Assembly (NCBI GenBank): GCA_033961575.1
Contig: CM066737.1
Span: forward strand, 44,244,771-44,308,770
DNA length: 64,000 bases
From: Aselliscus stoliczkanus
Lineage: Eukaryota > Chordata > Mammalia > Chiroptera > Hipposideridae
Direction of reading: 5' to 3'
The position numbers were made by a program, and so were the translations under genes. Positions 1 to 10,353 of the stretch are shown here, in pieces. The notes under the pieces were generated by a model that saw nothing but the letters and a program-made list of their open reading frames with translations, did no database searches and was not told the origin of the DNA. How positions within the stretch are numbered: position 1 is the first letter of the stretch; each line of letters begins with the position of its first letter.

Positions 1-440
1 CGCATTGGTTAAGAACTGGTTTTGGGATGCCAGCGGCCCAGTTCGGATCCCACATATGAGGGCCAGTGACACTGCCCTCTACAGCTAACAACAGCTCCAC
101 CTGGAGCTGGGCTATGCGAGCACGGGCGATGGTGTGGGCTGCAGCCCCTGCTGCAGTGGGCTGCCATAGGCTACAGTGAGTGGCTGGCAGCCAGTGTGAG
201 CGGCTGGCAATAGCCATGGTGAGCTGCCAATAGCCGCGGTGAGCGACCATCCAGAGGCTGGCGACCAGTCTGTCTCATCCGGGAAGAGCGCAATGACGAT
301 ACCAACATGGGCCAGTGAAGCAATGTCCTCCGCAACTAGACTGAAGAACAAAAAGACAGCAACTTGTCTGTTCCCCTTCCCTGGTTCCCCAACACTGTTC
401 CCCTCCCCCAATTCCCCAATAAAATCTTTTAAAAAAAAAA
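1..440 (+). mobile_element. Long-form tRNA-headed SINE, 5' end cut by window edge
   Basis: The left edge starts inside the tRNA-like head (A-box side missing; B-box-like GTTCGGATCC present). It continues through a body of direct repeats built on GGCAGCC/GTGAGC units and ends in a C-rich tail, then AATAAAATCTTTT and an A-run at 431-440. AATAAA followed by a T-run (possible pol III stop) is the arrangement of T+ class SINEs. The same body recurs about eight times in the window. Confidence 0.85.
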
Positions 441-1095
441 CAAGAAAAATTTAGTATACCAACAACAACATGGCCTCCCAAAACAGTGGGGGTAAAGACA
501 AACTTGGGACAAAGGGGTAGTCATCTAGAAAAGGTTCTCAGTCCCACACTTTACACAAGAAACCAGGATAAACTACAGGAATTAAACATACAATAAAAAA
601 TATCATCCAACTACTCTCAAAGAAAACACGGGCTGATTCCTTTATAATCCTGGAGGAGCGAAAGCCTTTCTATCTTTGACTCAAAACCTATCAAAGAAAA
701 CATGAATACGAACAGTCCACTGAGAAAAAGAAACACAAAAGGACCCTAAACATACAAGATTCCCCACTCACTCATAATAAGGAAAATCTAAACAAAAATT
801 GCACTGTTGTACAATTTCTTACATATCATGACTTGCCCCTCTGAGGGACCTGTACTACCTGCTTCCTTGCTCTTTCTTGCCCTGTCTTGGGTCTGGCTCA
901 TCTTAAGTGGTCCCAAGTCATCACTTGCTCTTTTCATGCAAGGATCTGTCCTACACATGCAGAGCCAAATGTCATCACACAGGCGGTTGTTTTTACACAC
1001 AGTGTGGGGCCAATAACTTTGTGCCTTTGTGCCCTTTATCCCCCAGATTGGTATAACTCCACTATAAACAGAGCGCAGTCCCTTACGTGAAGGTC
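441..1095. repeat. Copy A of a diverged duplicated segment (partner 4668-5520)
   Basis: The order of recognisable blocks matches 4668-5520: an AGTATA...CCTCCCAAA start, a GGGACAAAGGGGTAGTCATCTA block, a CCTTTATAA block, a GATTCCCCA block, TTTCTTACATAT, then a GAGGG(A/G)CCTGTA(C/T)TACCTGC block. The left half resembles the C-terminal part of an old L1 ORF2; the right half is LTR-like in tone but I cannot assign it. Divergence is substantial, so the duplication or shared repeat origin is old. Confidence 0.6.
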
Positions 1096-2821
1096 CCTCA
1101 CATTCTTTGGCTGGACTGCACCGTGGCCAAGAGAGGCTTCCAGGGCCCTGGGTCCACCCAGGAAGAACCTGCTCTTGTGAGAGAAAAGGGCATGCAGCCA
1201 AATACCCACAACCTCTAGCTGGGGGCTCAATCCAGGAGAGCAGCTTCCGCCAGTGCGCCTCAGACATGGCGGCCACCAGGGTCCCACCTGTCAGGCGCCT
1301 TGGCCTGGGGCCTTGTCCCAGTGCCTGACTCTGTAGCCAAAACGGCCTGACCAGACCTTGGCCCAAGCATCCCCCAAGGCTGGCACACCTTTGGACCTTG
1401 GGGAGGAGAGAGTAGAGGGAAGAGCCTGTCCCTTGTCCTGCCTGTTCCCCTGACTTTATTCCCATGTGGCTCCTTCCCCAGAAGTGACAGTGCAGGGCTC
1501 ATGCCACTGGCGAAAGAGTTCCTTTTGATGGCAGTATTGCACCAGAAATGCCAACCTGGCCGCCCACCCCCACCCCAGGCCACTCCCTCCACCTTCTGCT
1601 GAAGAAAAAATAAAACACCAACCCATGTCTAACCTCGCTCCAACATGGCGGCTCACCATCTTGGCTACTTATGGGGGAGAACTCCCACTTCTAGGGCTGC
1701 ATGCAGCAAAGCCTAGTCCCTGGTGGGTCGTCTTAGCCTGCCTTGATGACCTAAAAGCAGCAGCTCCTCATCCAGGCACATAGCAATGGACCTGAACTTA
1801 TGTGTGGCTACATCTTTAGCACTTAAGGTTTGCATGAGACCTCAGGGAAACATACGGAGGGTGGGCACAGAGTTCAAGCCACCTCTTCTCAAGGGGCCTG
1901 CTCAAGAGTCACTGAGAGGCCAGACTGAAGGTTTAGCAGAGGGCTTAGGTGGGAGGGTTTGGCTTCCTACAAGGGACACAAAAGGGAACTAGCATTGGGG
2001 AGTTTCACTTTTTTTTCACTTTTAACACAGGACCATTAATTAAATATAAATAACTCCAAACAACTTTAAAAAGTCCTACCCTTTAGGCAATGTTAGACCT
2101 ATCCTCTTCTTAAAAAAAAAAAAGAAAGAAAGAAAAAAGAAAAACATTTTATGTATGTATTTTTTAATTTTAATTACCAGTGAAAGGTCAGTGGTAAAAA
2201 AGCCAATAATATCAATGGAAGACTTTCAAGAAGGAAATGACCAGCATTTGGTACCCTCTTGTTTCAACAGAGATGTTAGAAAGGAACGGCAATGCTAATG
2301 TATTATGATGTCTTTTCTTTTAATCATCTTTAATGTCTGGATTATAAACTCCAGTTTCTTAAGGCCATCTTATATATTAGTAAGTGTGTCTATAGCCTTT
2401 CACTGAGATATTCATCATCTTCTGGAGTCACTGCATCAATGTCTGTTGTCCAAACTTCTTATCCATAATAGTCAATTGAGCTTCTACTTCCCTGCCTTCC
2501 AGTTGACATCAAGTTCCTCCTGTTTGGAAAGACACCTGGGAACTCAAACAGGTGGTTTATGTTCTCTACCGACATCATGTCCCAGTGTTAGCTTTGGTCA
2601 AAAGGGCACATTCAGCCACCTGGCCCATAGCCATAGGTAGGAACGACCGTGTGTTTGTGTAGATCAGGACCTAGTCGCTGGCATAATAACTGAGGTCTCA
2701 GGCAGCATTTTCCCACTTAATATTAACTTTCAAAATGTTTAGAATCTTAGAAGTTTGTAAAAAATGGGAAATTCAAGGGTTTCACTACCCTTCCAAAGAG
2801 GCATTAAAAAAACAAAACACA
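1096..2821. other. Non-coding stretch, no gene recognised
   Basis: About 1.7 kb with moderately GC-rich sequence at 1100-1660 (a short CAGACATGGCGGCCACC motif at about 1260), then AT-rich sequence with an A/G-rich simple tract near 2110-2145. Open frames on either strand lack any family signature I recognise. I see no splice-flanked exon I can defend. Confidence 0.5.
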
Positions 2822-3284
2822 GAGCTGGCCAAGTGGCGCGTTGGTTTAGAGCTGGCTTGGGACCCCAGCTCTGAGCAGCGGGGCCCCGGTTGGGCATACA
2901 AGGGCCAGTGACAGTGCCCTCTATAGCTAAGGTGGTGAACAACAGCTGCACCAGGTTGCCTCTATAGCTGGTTGCCTCTATAGCTAAGATGGCCAGCAAA
3001 GGTGTGGGCTGCAGCCCCTGCTGCAGTGGGCTGCCACAGGCTACAGAGAGTGGCCGGCAGCCGGCGTGAGCTGCCAAGAGCCGCCGTGAGCGGCCGTCCA
3101 GAGGCCGGCGACCAGTCTGCCTCACCTGGGAAGAGCACAATGATAATACCAACATGGGACGGTGAAGAGACATCCTCCACAACTAGACTGAAGAAGAAAA
3201 AAGGACCACAGCTTGTCTGTTCCCCTTCCCCGATTCCCCAAAGCTGTTCCCCTCCCCCAATTCCCCAATAAAATCTTAAAAAAA
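2822..3284 (+). mobile_element. Long-form SINE
   Basis: Head begins GAGCTGGCCAAGTGGCGCG and the element ends CCAATAAAATCTT plus an A-rich tail. An internal stretch at about 2935-2995 repeats a TCTATAGCT unit, a small local expansion not seen in the other long copies. Confidence 0.85.
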
Positions 3285-3405
3285 CAACAACACAGTAGTG
3301 ACATTTAAACTATGTTTGCAACGGTGCACATAAAAGGAAAACATTTCCCAGACACCGACTTATAACTTCTTTTTATCGACCCAGTGCTCAAAAATCCAAC
3401 ACACA

Positions 3406-3899
3406 GGGGCCGGCCGAGTGGCTCAGTTGGTTAAGAGCTCGCTCAAGAGTGTGAGCTGAGCTCTGAGCAACAGCAGTTCGATGCCCAGACTGAGCTGAGC
3501 TGCTGCCGAGCTGCCAACAGGTGGCAGGATGGTTCAGCTGGTGTAACAACAAGATTGCCTGTTCAATGGTGGGCTATGCCCACCTGAAACTAAAGATTGA
3601 ACTTGGCACCTTGAGCTGAGCTGCTGCCCGGATGGCTCAGAGGATAGAGCGTGCGCTCTTAACAACAAGGCTCCTGGTTCGACTCCCGCATGGGATGGTG
3701 GCTATGCCCACCCGCAACTAAGATTGAACACAGCACCTTAAGCTTAGAGGCCACTAGCTGCCGACAGGAAGCCTGGTGGCGAGTGGCACCCTCGACAACA
3801 AAGACTGAAGAACAACAACTTGGCCGGTCCCCTTCCCCAATTCCCCAACACTGTTCCCCTCCCCCAGTTCTCCAATTAAAAAAAAAAAAAACTTAAAAA
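3406..3899 (+). mobile_element. Triple-unit composite SINE
   Basis: Three successive tRNA-like modules are visible, each with a GGCTCAG-type A-box region and a GTTCGA/GTTCAA B-box region. They are followed by the same C-rich tail used by the long-form SINE. Flanked by a perfect 15-bp target duplication AAAATCCAACACACA at 3391-3405 and 3900-3914, so both ends are certain. This is the clearest full-length example of the triple family in the window. Confidence 0.9.
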
Positions 3900-3938
3900 A
3901 AAATCCAACACACAGACAGGTATGCTTCAAAATGTTTT

Positions 3939-4044
3939 TTGTTTTTTTTTTGAGGGCAGTGTCACTGGCCCTCATATGTGGGACCGAACCGGGGCCGCTG
4001 GCTTCCCAAAGCCAGCGCTTAAACACCGCGCCACTCGGCCGGCC
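3939..4044 (-). mobile_element. Short-form SINE
   Basis: Antisense copy of the ~95-bp short form: T-run, GAGGGCAGTGTCACTGGCCC, reverse B box, and a terminal CTCGGCCGGCCC. Target duplication GCTTCAAAATGTTTT at 3924-3938 and 4045-4059. Confidence 0.92.
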
Positions 4045-4083
4045 CGCTTCAAAATGTTTTAACCTTTCGATGGGTTGATTATA

Positions 4084-4164
4084 TTGGGTTGTTGGAAAAG
4101 TCATGACACATTTTTGCAATGGAAAACATAGAAAAAATACATCATGACTTTTCCAACAACTCAA
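4084..4164. mobile_element. Mariner-type MITE, 81 bp
   Basis: An 81-bp near-palindrome whose ends are TTGGGTTGTTGG and CCAACAACTCAA, extending inward through GAAAAGTCATGA and its complement, flanked by TA on both sides (4082-4083, 4165-4166). Size, TA target and terminal wording are those of the MADE1/mariner MITE class, which is non-autonomous and mobilised by a Tc1/mariner transposase. The sequence differs from MADE1 as I remember it, so I leave the family unnamed. Confidence 0.75.
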
Positions 4165-4187
4165 TACCATGGAAAATATACCACTGA

Positions 4188-4282
4188 GGGCCGGCCAAGT
4201 GGCGCGGTGATTAAGCGCTGGCAGGAAGCCAGCGGCCCCGGTTCGGTCCCACATATGAGCGCCAGTAACACTGCCCTCAAAA

Positions 4283-4317
<35 letters not shown>

Positions 4318-4325
4318 AATAAAAA
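4188..4325 (+). mobile_element. Short-form SINE with (AAAT)n tail
   Basis: Head GGGCCGGCCAAGTGGCGCGG, B box GGTTCGGTCCC, body ending in CTGCCCTC, followed by a tail of about 11 AAAT units. The tail has become a tetranucleotide microsatellite. Confidence 0.9.
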
Positions 4326-4667
4326 TCATATGAAAATCTACATGAGGATATCTTTTAAATTCCTGAAGGACAAGTAGACTTCAACAAGAGTAAAGATGTG
4401 CTATATTCTTGAATAAAGAGACTTAACCTCATAACATATCAATTCTTCATCAGTTAATTAATCCATCCATTCTAATCCCATGGAAATTCCAAAAGGCTTT
4501 TGAAGGCTTTGTTATTTTCCATTCTTCATACAGAGGAAACAAACAGGCAGGAATATCCAGGTGACTTATGGCAATAAATAGCCATGTTGTGAGAGAACCA
4601 GTCTTACTCACGACATGTGAAAATATTGATGTATAGTAGAACACAAAGTCCAACAATAGACCTGACG

Positions 4668-5520
4668 ACATACAAGAATTTAGTATAAAATGTGGCAGCC
4701 TCCCAAATCAGTGAGAGTAAAGATGGCCTTGGGACAGAGGGGTAGCCATCTACAATAGGTTCTTAGTTCTTTACCTCTCACAATTAACCAGGATGAACTC
4801 TACATGGATCGAAGAATTAAATGTACAATGAACAGAACCATACAATTACTAGAAGAAATACTTGGCAGATTCCTTTATAACCACGGAGCAGGAAATCTTT
4901 TGTATATTTGACTCAAAAATTCATTAAAAATGGATAAATATGGGGCCGGCCGAGTGGCGCGGTGGTTAAGCGCTGCCTTGGGAAGCCAACGGCCCCGGAT
5001 CGGGTCCCACATATGAGGGCCCAGTGACACTGCCCTCAAAAAAAAAAAAGGATAAATATGAACACATAAAACTCACCATGTTAAATACACATAATCAGAG
5101 TTAGAAAAGCAATGCTAAACGGGAAAAAATATTTTCCATCCACATCACTAGTCTTCCTAATATAAAGAGAGCAAGCTTCTAGATATCATTTAAGAGAAAC
5201 AGTAGCAACCCAATAAAAAAGATATTAACGATTCACAGAAAAAGAAACACAAAAGGCTCTTAAATATACAACAAGATTCCCCAGCCACCCATATAAGGGA
5301 AATACAAACAAAAACTACATTACTGTATAATTTCTTACATATTATGAGTTCCCAACCCAAAGCTGCTCATCTGAGGGGCCTGTATTACCTGCCATTTCCT
5401 GACCTCTCTTAGGTCTGGCTTGTCTCCAGTGGCCCCAAAACCCCTTTACCCATGAAATAGTTACACTCTCACTGCAAACAAATTGGAGTCCTTTATATGA
5501 AAATCCTTGACCCTTATACC
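4668..5520. repeat. Copy B of the duplicated segment (partner 441-1095)
   Basis: Collinear with copy A across several 15-25 bp blocks. It contains a short-form SINE (4943-5049) absent from copy A, so that insertion is younger than the duplication. Its right part continues to an AATAAA at about 5579 followed by GCTTGTCTT, which could be an LTR or mRNA 3' end; copy A diverges before this point. Confidence 0.6.
4943..5049 (+). mobile_element. Short-form SINE
   Basis: Well-preserved head and body, A-tail, and an 11-bp target duplication GGATAAATATG at 4932-4942 and 5050-5060. It sits inside copy B of the duplicated segment. Confidence 0.93.
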
Positions 5521-5621
5521 TCAATTGCCCTCTCATGCCATCAAATCTCCTCTGCACAAGTTGAGTTTTAAATTTTTGGAAATAAAGCTTGTCTTCTGCC
5601 TCACTATCAGTAACAAGAAAC

Positions 5622-5650
5622 AAGCGCGCGCGCGCACACACACACACAAG
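5622..5650. repeat. (GC)n/(AC)n compound microsatellite
   Basis: A short run of alternating GC dinucleotides passes directly into CA dinucleotides. Such purine-pyrimidine alternation can adopt Z-DNA; nothing else marks it as functional. Confidence 0.8.
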
Positions 5651-5985
5651 CCCGTAACAACGTCTTCAAAAAATACCATAACTGTTTTCTTTCCTTCTGG
5701 ACTTTTTTTGTGTACACCTAATTGGGTCACCTTATACATATTTTTGTATTATTACCGCCATCTTTTACTATCTTTGATAACCTGAAATTACTTCATCGTT
5801 TCTTTCATTAATAATCATCCTGGTTTCAGATCCACTTATTGCACAGAACCATAAATAGATGAAAACGTGGCCCACCAGTATTCCCATCACTTGGGGAGAG
5901 CCCCTTAAGATTTGGGGGCTTGTTCTTCCATGTGGTTAAATGCATGCGAGGAAATGGAGCTATAATATTTTAATTCAAAAATCTA
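5651..5985. other. Non-coding spacer before the CpG block
   Basis: AT-rich single-copy-looking sequence. No gene, RNA or repeat recognised. Confidence 0.5.
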
Positions 5986-5999
5986 TTAAAGGAAATGCT

Positions 6000-6750
6000 C
6001 CTTCTCTAGGGATACATTCCGGGGAGCCCACGCCCTGTGGGCAGCGCACTCCATCCAAACTGACCAGGCAGACCCTCTGGGCAGACCCGTAAATGGGACA
6101 AAGGGGGAGAAGGGATGCGCTGGCCCACACGCTCCTCCCACTCGCCGCGCACTCCGGCCACAGGGAACCGCTTCCAAGCCCACGACGCGGGGAGGTCCGA
6201 GGGGCTCTATCTGGAGGCTCTCCCTACAAGCGCCAGGGCCCAGAACTCCGCCAGCCTCGCTGAAACGCCAGACCCCGGCCCGGCCCCGCCCCTAGCCAGG
6301 CTGCAACCACCACTGGCCCAGGTCGCAAGCGGGGCACGGACTGCCCACTCGTAGCTGTAGGACCGTAAGGTCCCGCCCAAATCCAGAGGCCAGCCTCGCG
6401 TCCCCTAGAGTCACGGAAAGCCCAGGAAAGGCAAAGCAAGGAAGGCGGAGGGGACTCACCTGGCTAAGGCTGCGCGGGAGAGAAAGACCCGGTCCGCGGC
6501 GCTCTTCGCACAGGGGCCGGCGGGACCCAACTGCGCCCCCGGCTCCAGCGCTGCCCTAAGGCGGCGACCGCCACCCGTCCCCCCACGTGGGCGTCTCCTC
6601 CCCTTTCTTGGGGGCGGGAACCGCAGGTACTACCGGGAGCAGGGGCAATCCCCGTTCTGCCGTGTTGGCTCCGCCCAGGGGAGGGTGGGACCTCCTCAGA
6701 AGGTTCCAGGCGCCAGAAGGGGTGGGGAGAGGTGGGCTTGGGAAAGTCAG
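6000..6750 (-). promoter_or_regulatory. CpG-rich block, candidate TATA-less promoter
   Basis: This is the only GC-rich, CpG-dense segment in the window that is not a repeat (for example CGCCGCGCACTCCGG, CCCGGCCCGGCCCCGCCCC). It has several CCGCCC/CCCCGCC boxes of the Sp1 type. On the minus strand CCAG|GTGAGT at 6460/6459 is a consensus 5' splice donor, so a non-coding first exon ending at 6460 and transcribed leftward is plausible. CCAAT occurs near 6791. No downstream exon is recognisable between 6400 and 1, so any gene would extend beyond the window. A lone CpG island or a decayed promoter is the alternative. Confidence 0.5.
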
Positions 6751-8364
6751 ACGGGAAATCTGTCCGCTGCCATTTGCTCAGCAGTCAAAACCAATTTGTT
6801 CCCCGTATAGGGTCCCTGCCAGCAAGAGGGCAAACGGTAAATGTGATGGAGCAATAAAACGGAAAATGTACCGCTCAACAGTAGCGAAACTAGAAGTTTA
6901 AACAAGTAATGCTTTCAAACGATGTGACAAGCTTGCATCATTCGTGTGCCTGAGGTTATTAAAAATTCATTGTTCCCTCCTCAAGTGAGAGGTAAATTCC
7001 CAAGAGGAGGCACTCCCTGGGCCCCGTCACCTCCCGCTCTTTGCCAAGGACCTGCGAGGGAGCCAGCGTCCCTTCTTCCTTCCTCTTCCTGGGGCTGCCG
7101 CAGGTGACGTGCACACCACCTAGGTGGGTGGGAATGTGCTGGGTCCGAAGGAGTCACAGCGACTTGCAGGTTTCTCCTGCCAGACCGGTGCCTTGATTAA
7201 TTTCTTCCTCCCTATTGAAAAAAGGAACACGCTCCTCTTGCCAAATCATGTTCACATAAGGGAGACGTGCAGTCCAGAGAAGATAACAGGGGATGCCGCC
7301 ACTCAGGGATGAGCGGTGTTAATTTGGGGCGTATAACAACAGAGAAAGCCCGCGAGGGCGGGGAAGGGGGCGGGGGAGAGGGAGAGAGGTGCAAATAAAG
7401 ATCTTTGAAAACAATAGTCTAAGGAGCTCCCTAGGCCCATAGGTAACCTCGTCTATTTGGTTAATAAGCAATTGACTGTGAAGATATGTTTGTTGACTCT
7501 TCAATTCCATAGACAAATGGAATCCTTCGTTGATTTTTTTTTTTTTTAAGAAAAACTATCTTCACGAAAACAGAAGTGATTCAAGGGAGAACTGAAATCA
7601 CCCCTGCCCGGATCCACTCCCAGGTGCAACCACCCTTAAAAGAAACACTTTTAAAAGAATTTTATGGGCCCAGCTGTCAACTGGCCTGCTGAGCGTCCCT
7701 AACTCTTCAGAATTTCCTGCCTGCCTTCCACTCCCCTCAAAGGACTTGCACAGGCTCAGGTTTACCCAGCCCAGCGGCAGTCCAGCTGCTTCCATTCTTG
7801 GGCTCAGGCTTGATGCACAGCCCCCTTTCTCACCCCATTCCCTTGCTATTTGGACAGAGGTGGGTGGGACTTTCCAGGGCAGGAGGGAGGATGACAATGA
7901 GGACCCTGAGGTGTTTTGTCCTGGCCAGGCAGCTGCCCTTTTGCATTTCAGGTCAACACCGGAAATCTCACAAAAAATCAGCTGCCTTCAACTCCCAGGG
8001 GGTGAAGGGAGAGCTTAATGTTCGGTCACAACTTCCGTGCCTTGTAGAGAGGGGAAACAGAGCTTCTACCTTCTCCCCAGGTGGAATCACCTGACCAATC
8101 CCTGGGCTCTGGATCTCAGCAGCCCCCCTCGATTCCTCCCTGTGTTTCTTGTCCGTCCTTCACTTTAGGGAGTAGTGGCCATTTCCCCACGCAGAGATCC
8201 AAAGAGATCAAAGCCTTTTTTCTGTCCCCATTCCCTGGACAGACACACAGCTTCAATAACTACACATTGTGCCGGGAAACCGAGATCTAACTGGCTCTGC
8301 CATTGTGAAGCAGGGTGCCACAGAACGGATTCACACACATGCTGGAAATCCATTGCTCTCTCCT
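6751..8364. other. Non-coding stretch, no gene recognised
   Basis: Mixed-composition sequence right of the CpG block, with a G-rich GGGAAGGGGGCGGGGG tract near 7360 and a T-run near 7538. A second candidate donor (GCCGCAG|GTGACG) lies near 7101 on the plus strand but has no supporting exon. No repeat family identified. Confidence 0.45.
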
Positions 8365-8965
8365 TGCAAATGGCCAATAAGCACGCAAAAAAGATGCTTA
8401 ACATCAATAGCCACTGGGAAATCAAAATCACAGGACAGCTAATATAAAAAATGGAATGTAGCAAGTGTGATAAAGCTGTAGAGAAATCAGAACCCTTATG
8501 TGCTGCTGGTGAGAATATTATCTGGTGCGGACCACATGGAAAACAGTTTGGCACTTTCACGAAACATTAACCATAGGGTGACAACATGATCAGCAATTCC
8601 ACTCCTAGGCATATAGCCCAGAGAACTGAAATCAGACATTCAAACAAAAACTTGTACGTGAATGTTTATGGCAGCGTTATTCATAAAGCTCAAAGAGGAA
8701 ACAACCCAAACACCATCAAGTGATGAGTGTATAAACAGAATGTGCTGTAGCCATGTCATGGACTTTTATTTAGCTATAATAAAGTACTGATACATGCCAA
8801 GACATGGATGAACCTTGAAAACATGGTACATGAAAAAAGCCAGGCACCAAAGAACACACATTGTAAGATTTTATTCGACTGAAATGTCTAGAGCAGGCAA
8901 ATCTACACAGAGAGAAAGTCAATTAAGTGGTTGCCAGGGGCTAGTGAGAGGGGTATGCTGGGAAG

Positions 8966-9505
8966 AAAACGTTTCTTCTACCATCTCAGGTTCAAGTGGC
9001 TAGGGGGCTGCAAATTAATTAACAGTAAATTAACAGGAGAAAAGTATATTTACTATATGGGAGCTTTCAGATGAAGGGGCTCCCTAAACAGCTAGAGGTA
9101 GGGGTTTATATACCAACTTCACAAGGGAATTGGTGGGTTAGGACTTCAAAGGATGGAAGGATCTGATTGAGGTCTGTTTACAATCTTTTGGAATGTTCTA
9201 ATGTCCAAGATCAAGACTCCCGATTAGAGACCTCCCAGATTTGGAGAGTGGCAGATGTCTTTTGGAAAGCTCTACGCTTTAGTCCGGTAAGGGAAGTTCA
9301 GAAAAGACTTATTTCTGCCTCTGTTGTAGCTCAGAGGTTTTCACTTTGAAGTGTCTTTGGTTTTGGTTTTGGTTTGTCAAGGGCAGTGTCCCTGGCCCTC
9401 ATATGTGGGACCCGAACCGGAAGCCAGCGCTTAACCACGCGCCACCCGGCCGGCCCTGAAGTGTCTTTATACCATTCCTGTGGGCTATCAATCCCATCAG
9501 AAGAA
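8966..9505. repeat. Unassigned insertion within the old L1
   Basis: About 540 bp (including a later SINE at 9359-9456) separates two parts of one old L1. GAAGAA occurs at both edges, a possible 6-bp target duplication. The insert ends in CCCATCA. A 5-6 bp duplication would suit a solo LTR, but the left edge does not begin with TG, so I do not name it. Confidence 0.4.
9359..9456 (-). mobile_element. Short-form SINE with small internal deletion
   Basis: Antisense copy; the GGGGCCGCTGGCTTCC part between the B box and the GCCAGCGC arm is missing. Target duplication TGAAGTGTCTTT at 9347-9358 and 9457-9468. Confidence 0.9.
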
Positions 9506-9665
9506 TGGGGAATGACTGATAACAAGTATGGACTGTCTTTTTGGGGTGATGAAAATGTCCTAAAATTTATTGTCGTGATGGGCCTGCAATTTTCTGAATA
9601 AAAAACAGTGACTGTACACTTTAATATGGTGAATTATATGGTATGCAAATAGCATATCAATAATA

Positions 9666-10353
9666 AAAATGTAAACCAGCACGAGAATCTAACAAAATTT
9701 AGGTAAAAGACAAATGGGAAATTTTACAGTGTGGGAGAATCAAGATAAGAATACTGCAACCAACTGATCGATCTTTACATCACCAAAAATGTAAGCAACA
9801 GATACCGTGTGTATTCTGATATCATGTAATAATAGGCATGCAAAGCATCAACTGTGACATGTTCTTGTTAACGTATTTGAGCCTGAATTTGCCCAAGTCC
9901 ATAGATCTCACTACAGGACCTTCTGTTTCTAATGGAACATGGCCAGCACAAAGATGCATACAGAGTCATCCAGAATGCCAGTAGTTCTATGGGACCAACA
10001 ATCAATCTTTTCATCAAAGGCATTGCAAAGAAAAAAGAGGAGGAGCTGTTATAGATTAAAAGGAGATGAAGCCAGGCCAGCCGAGTGGCGCGGTGGTTAA
10101 GCGCTGGCTTAGGAAGCCAGCGGCCCCGGTTCGGGTCCCACATGTGAGGGCCAGTGACACTACCCTGAAAAAAACAAAGTGGGGGATGAAGCCATATTTC
10201 AGCCAATTCATTGTATGGCACTTATTTGGATCCTAATAAGAACAGAGCAAATTTAAGAGACATCTACAGGTGAAACAGTTTCATTGGACATGGATGTTTT
10301 CATGTGGCGTTAGGGAATAATTGTGATTTTTGTTAGCAGTAATGATGGTATTT
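9666..10353. other. Non-coding stretch holding one SINE
   Basis: No gene recognised. AT-rich, single-copy in appearance apart from the SINE at 10075-10184. Confidence 0.45.
10075..10184 (+). mobile_element. Short-form SINE
   Basis: Head GGCCAGCCGAGTGGCGCGGT, B box GGTTCGGGTCC, A-rich tail. Target duplication GATGAAGCCA at 10065-10074 and 10185-10194. Confidence 0.92.

Larger units (their letters stand above)
8365..9665 (+). mobile_element. Old L1 fragment, ORF2 C-terminus and 3'UTR, interrupted
   Basis: Degenerate L1 text on the plus strand: AGCAATTCCACTCCTAGGCATATAGCC at about 8592-8618, GACATGGATGAACCTTG near 8802, GTTGCCAGGGG near 8931. L1 text resumes at about 9505 with AATGGGGAATGACTG, the TTTTTGGGGTGATGAAAATG block, and an ancient 3' end reaching about 9665. 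Many indels; no usable reading frame. The middle (about 8966-9505) is foreign sequence, listed separately. Confidence 0.7.

Noticed and set aside
788..1465. 225-codon minus-strand open frame
   Set aside because: No recognisable domain, low-complexity mix of residues typical of GC-rich chance frames, overlapping frames of similar length on both strands, and it crosses from the duplicated segment into unrelated DNA.
3406..3899. Possible cluster of tRNA genes (A and B boxes)
   Set aside because: The boxes belong to SINE modules: arms do not pair into a full cloverleaf by eye, A-tails and TSDs flank them, and the same text recurs throughout the window.
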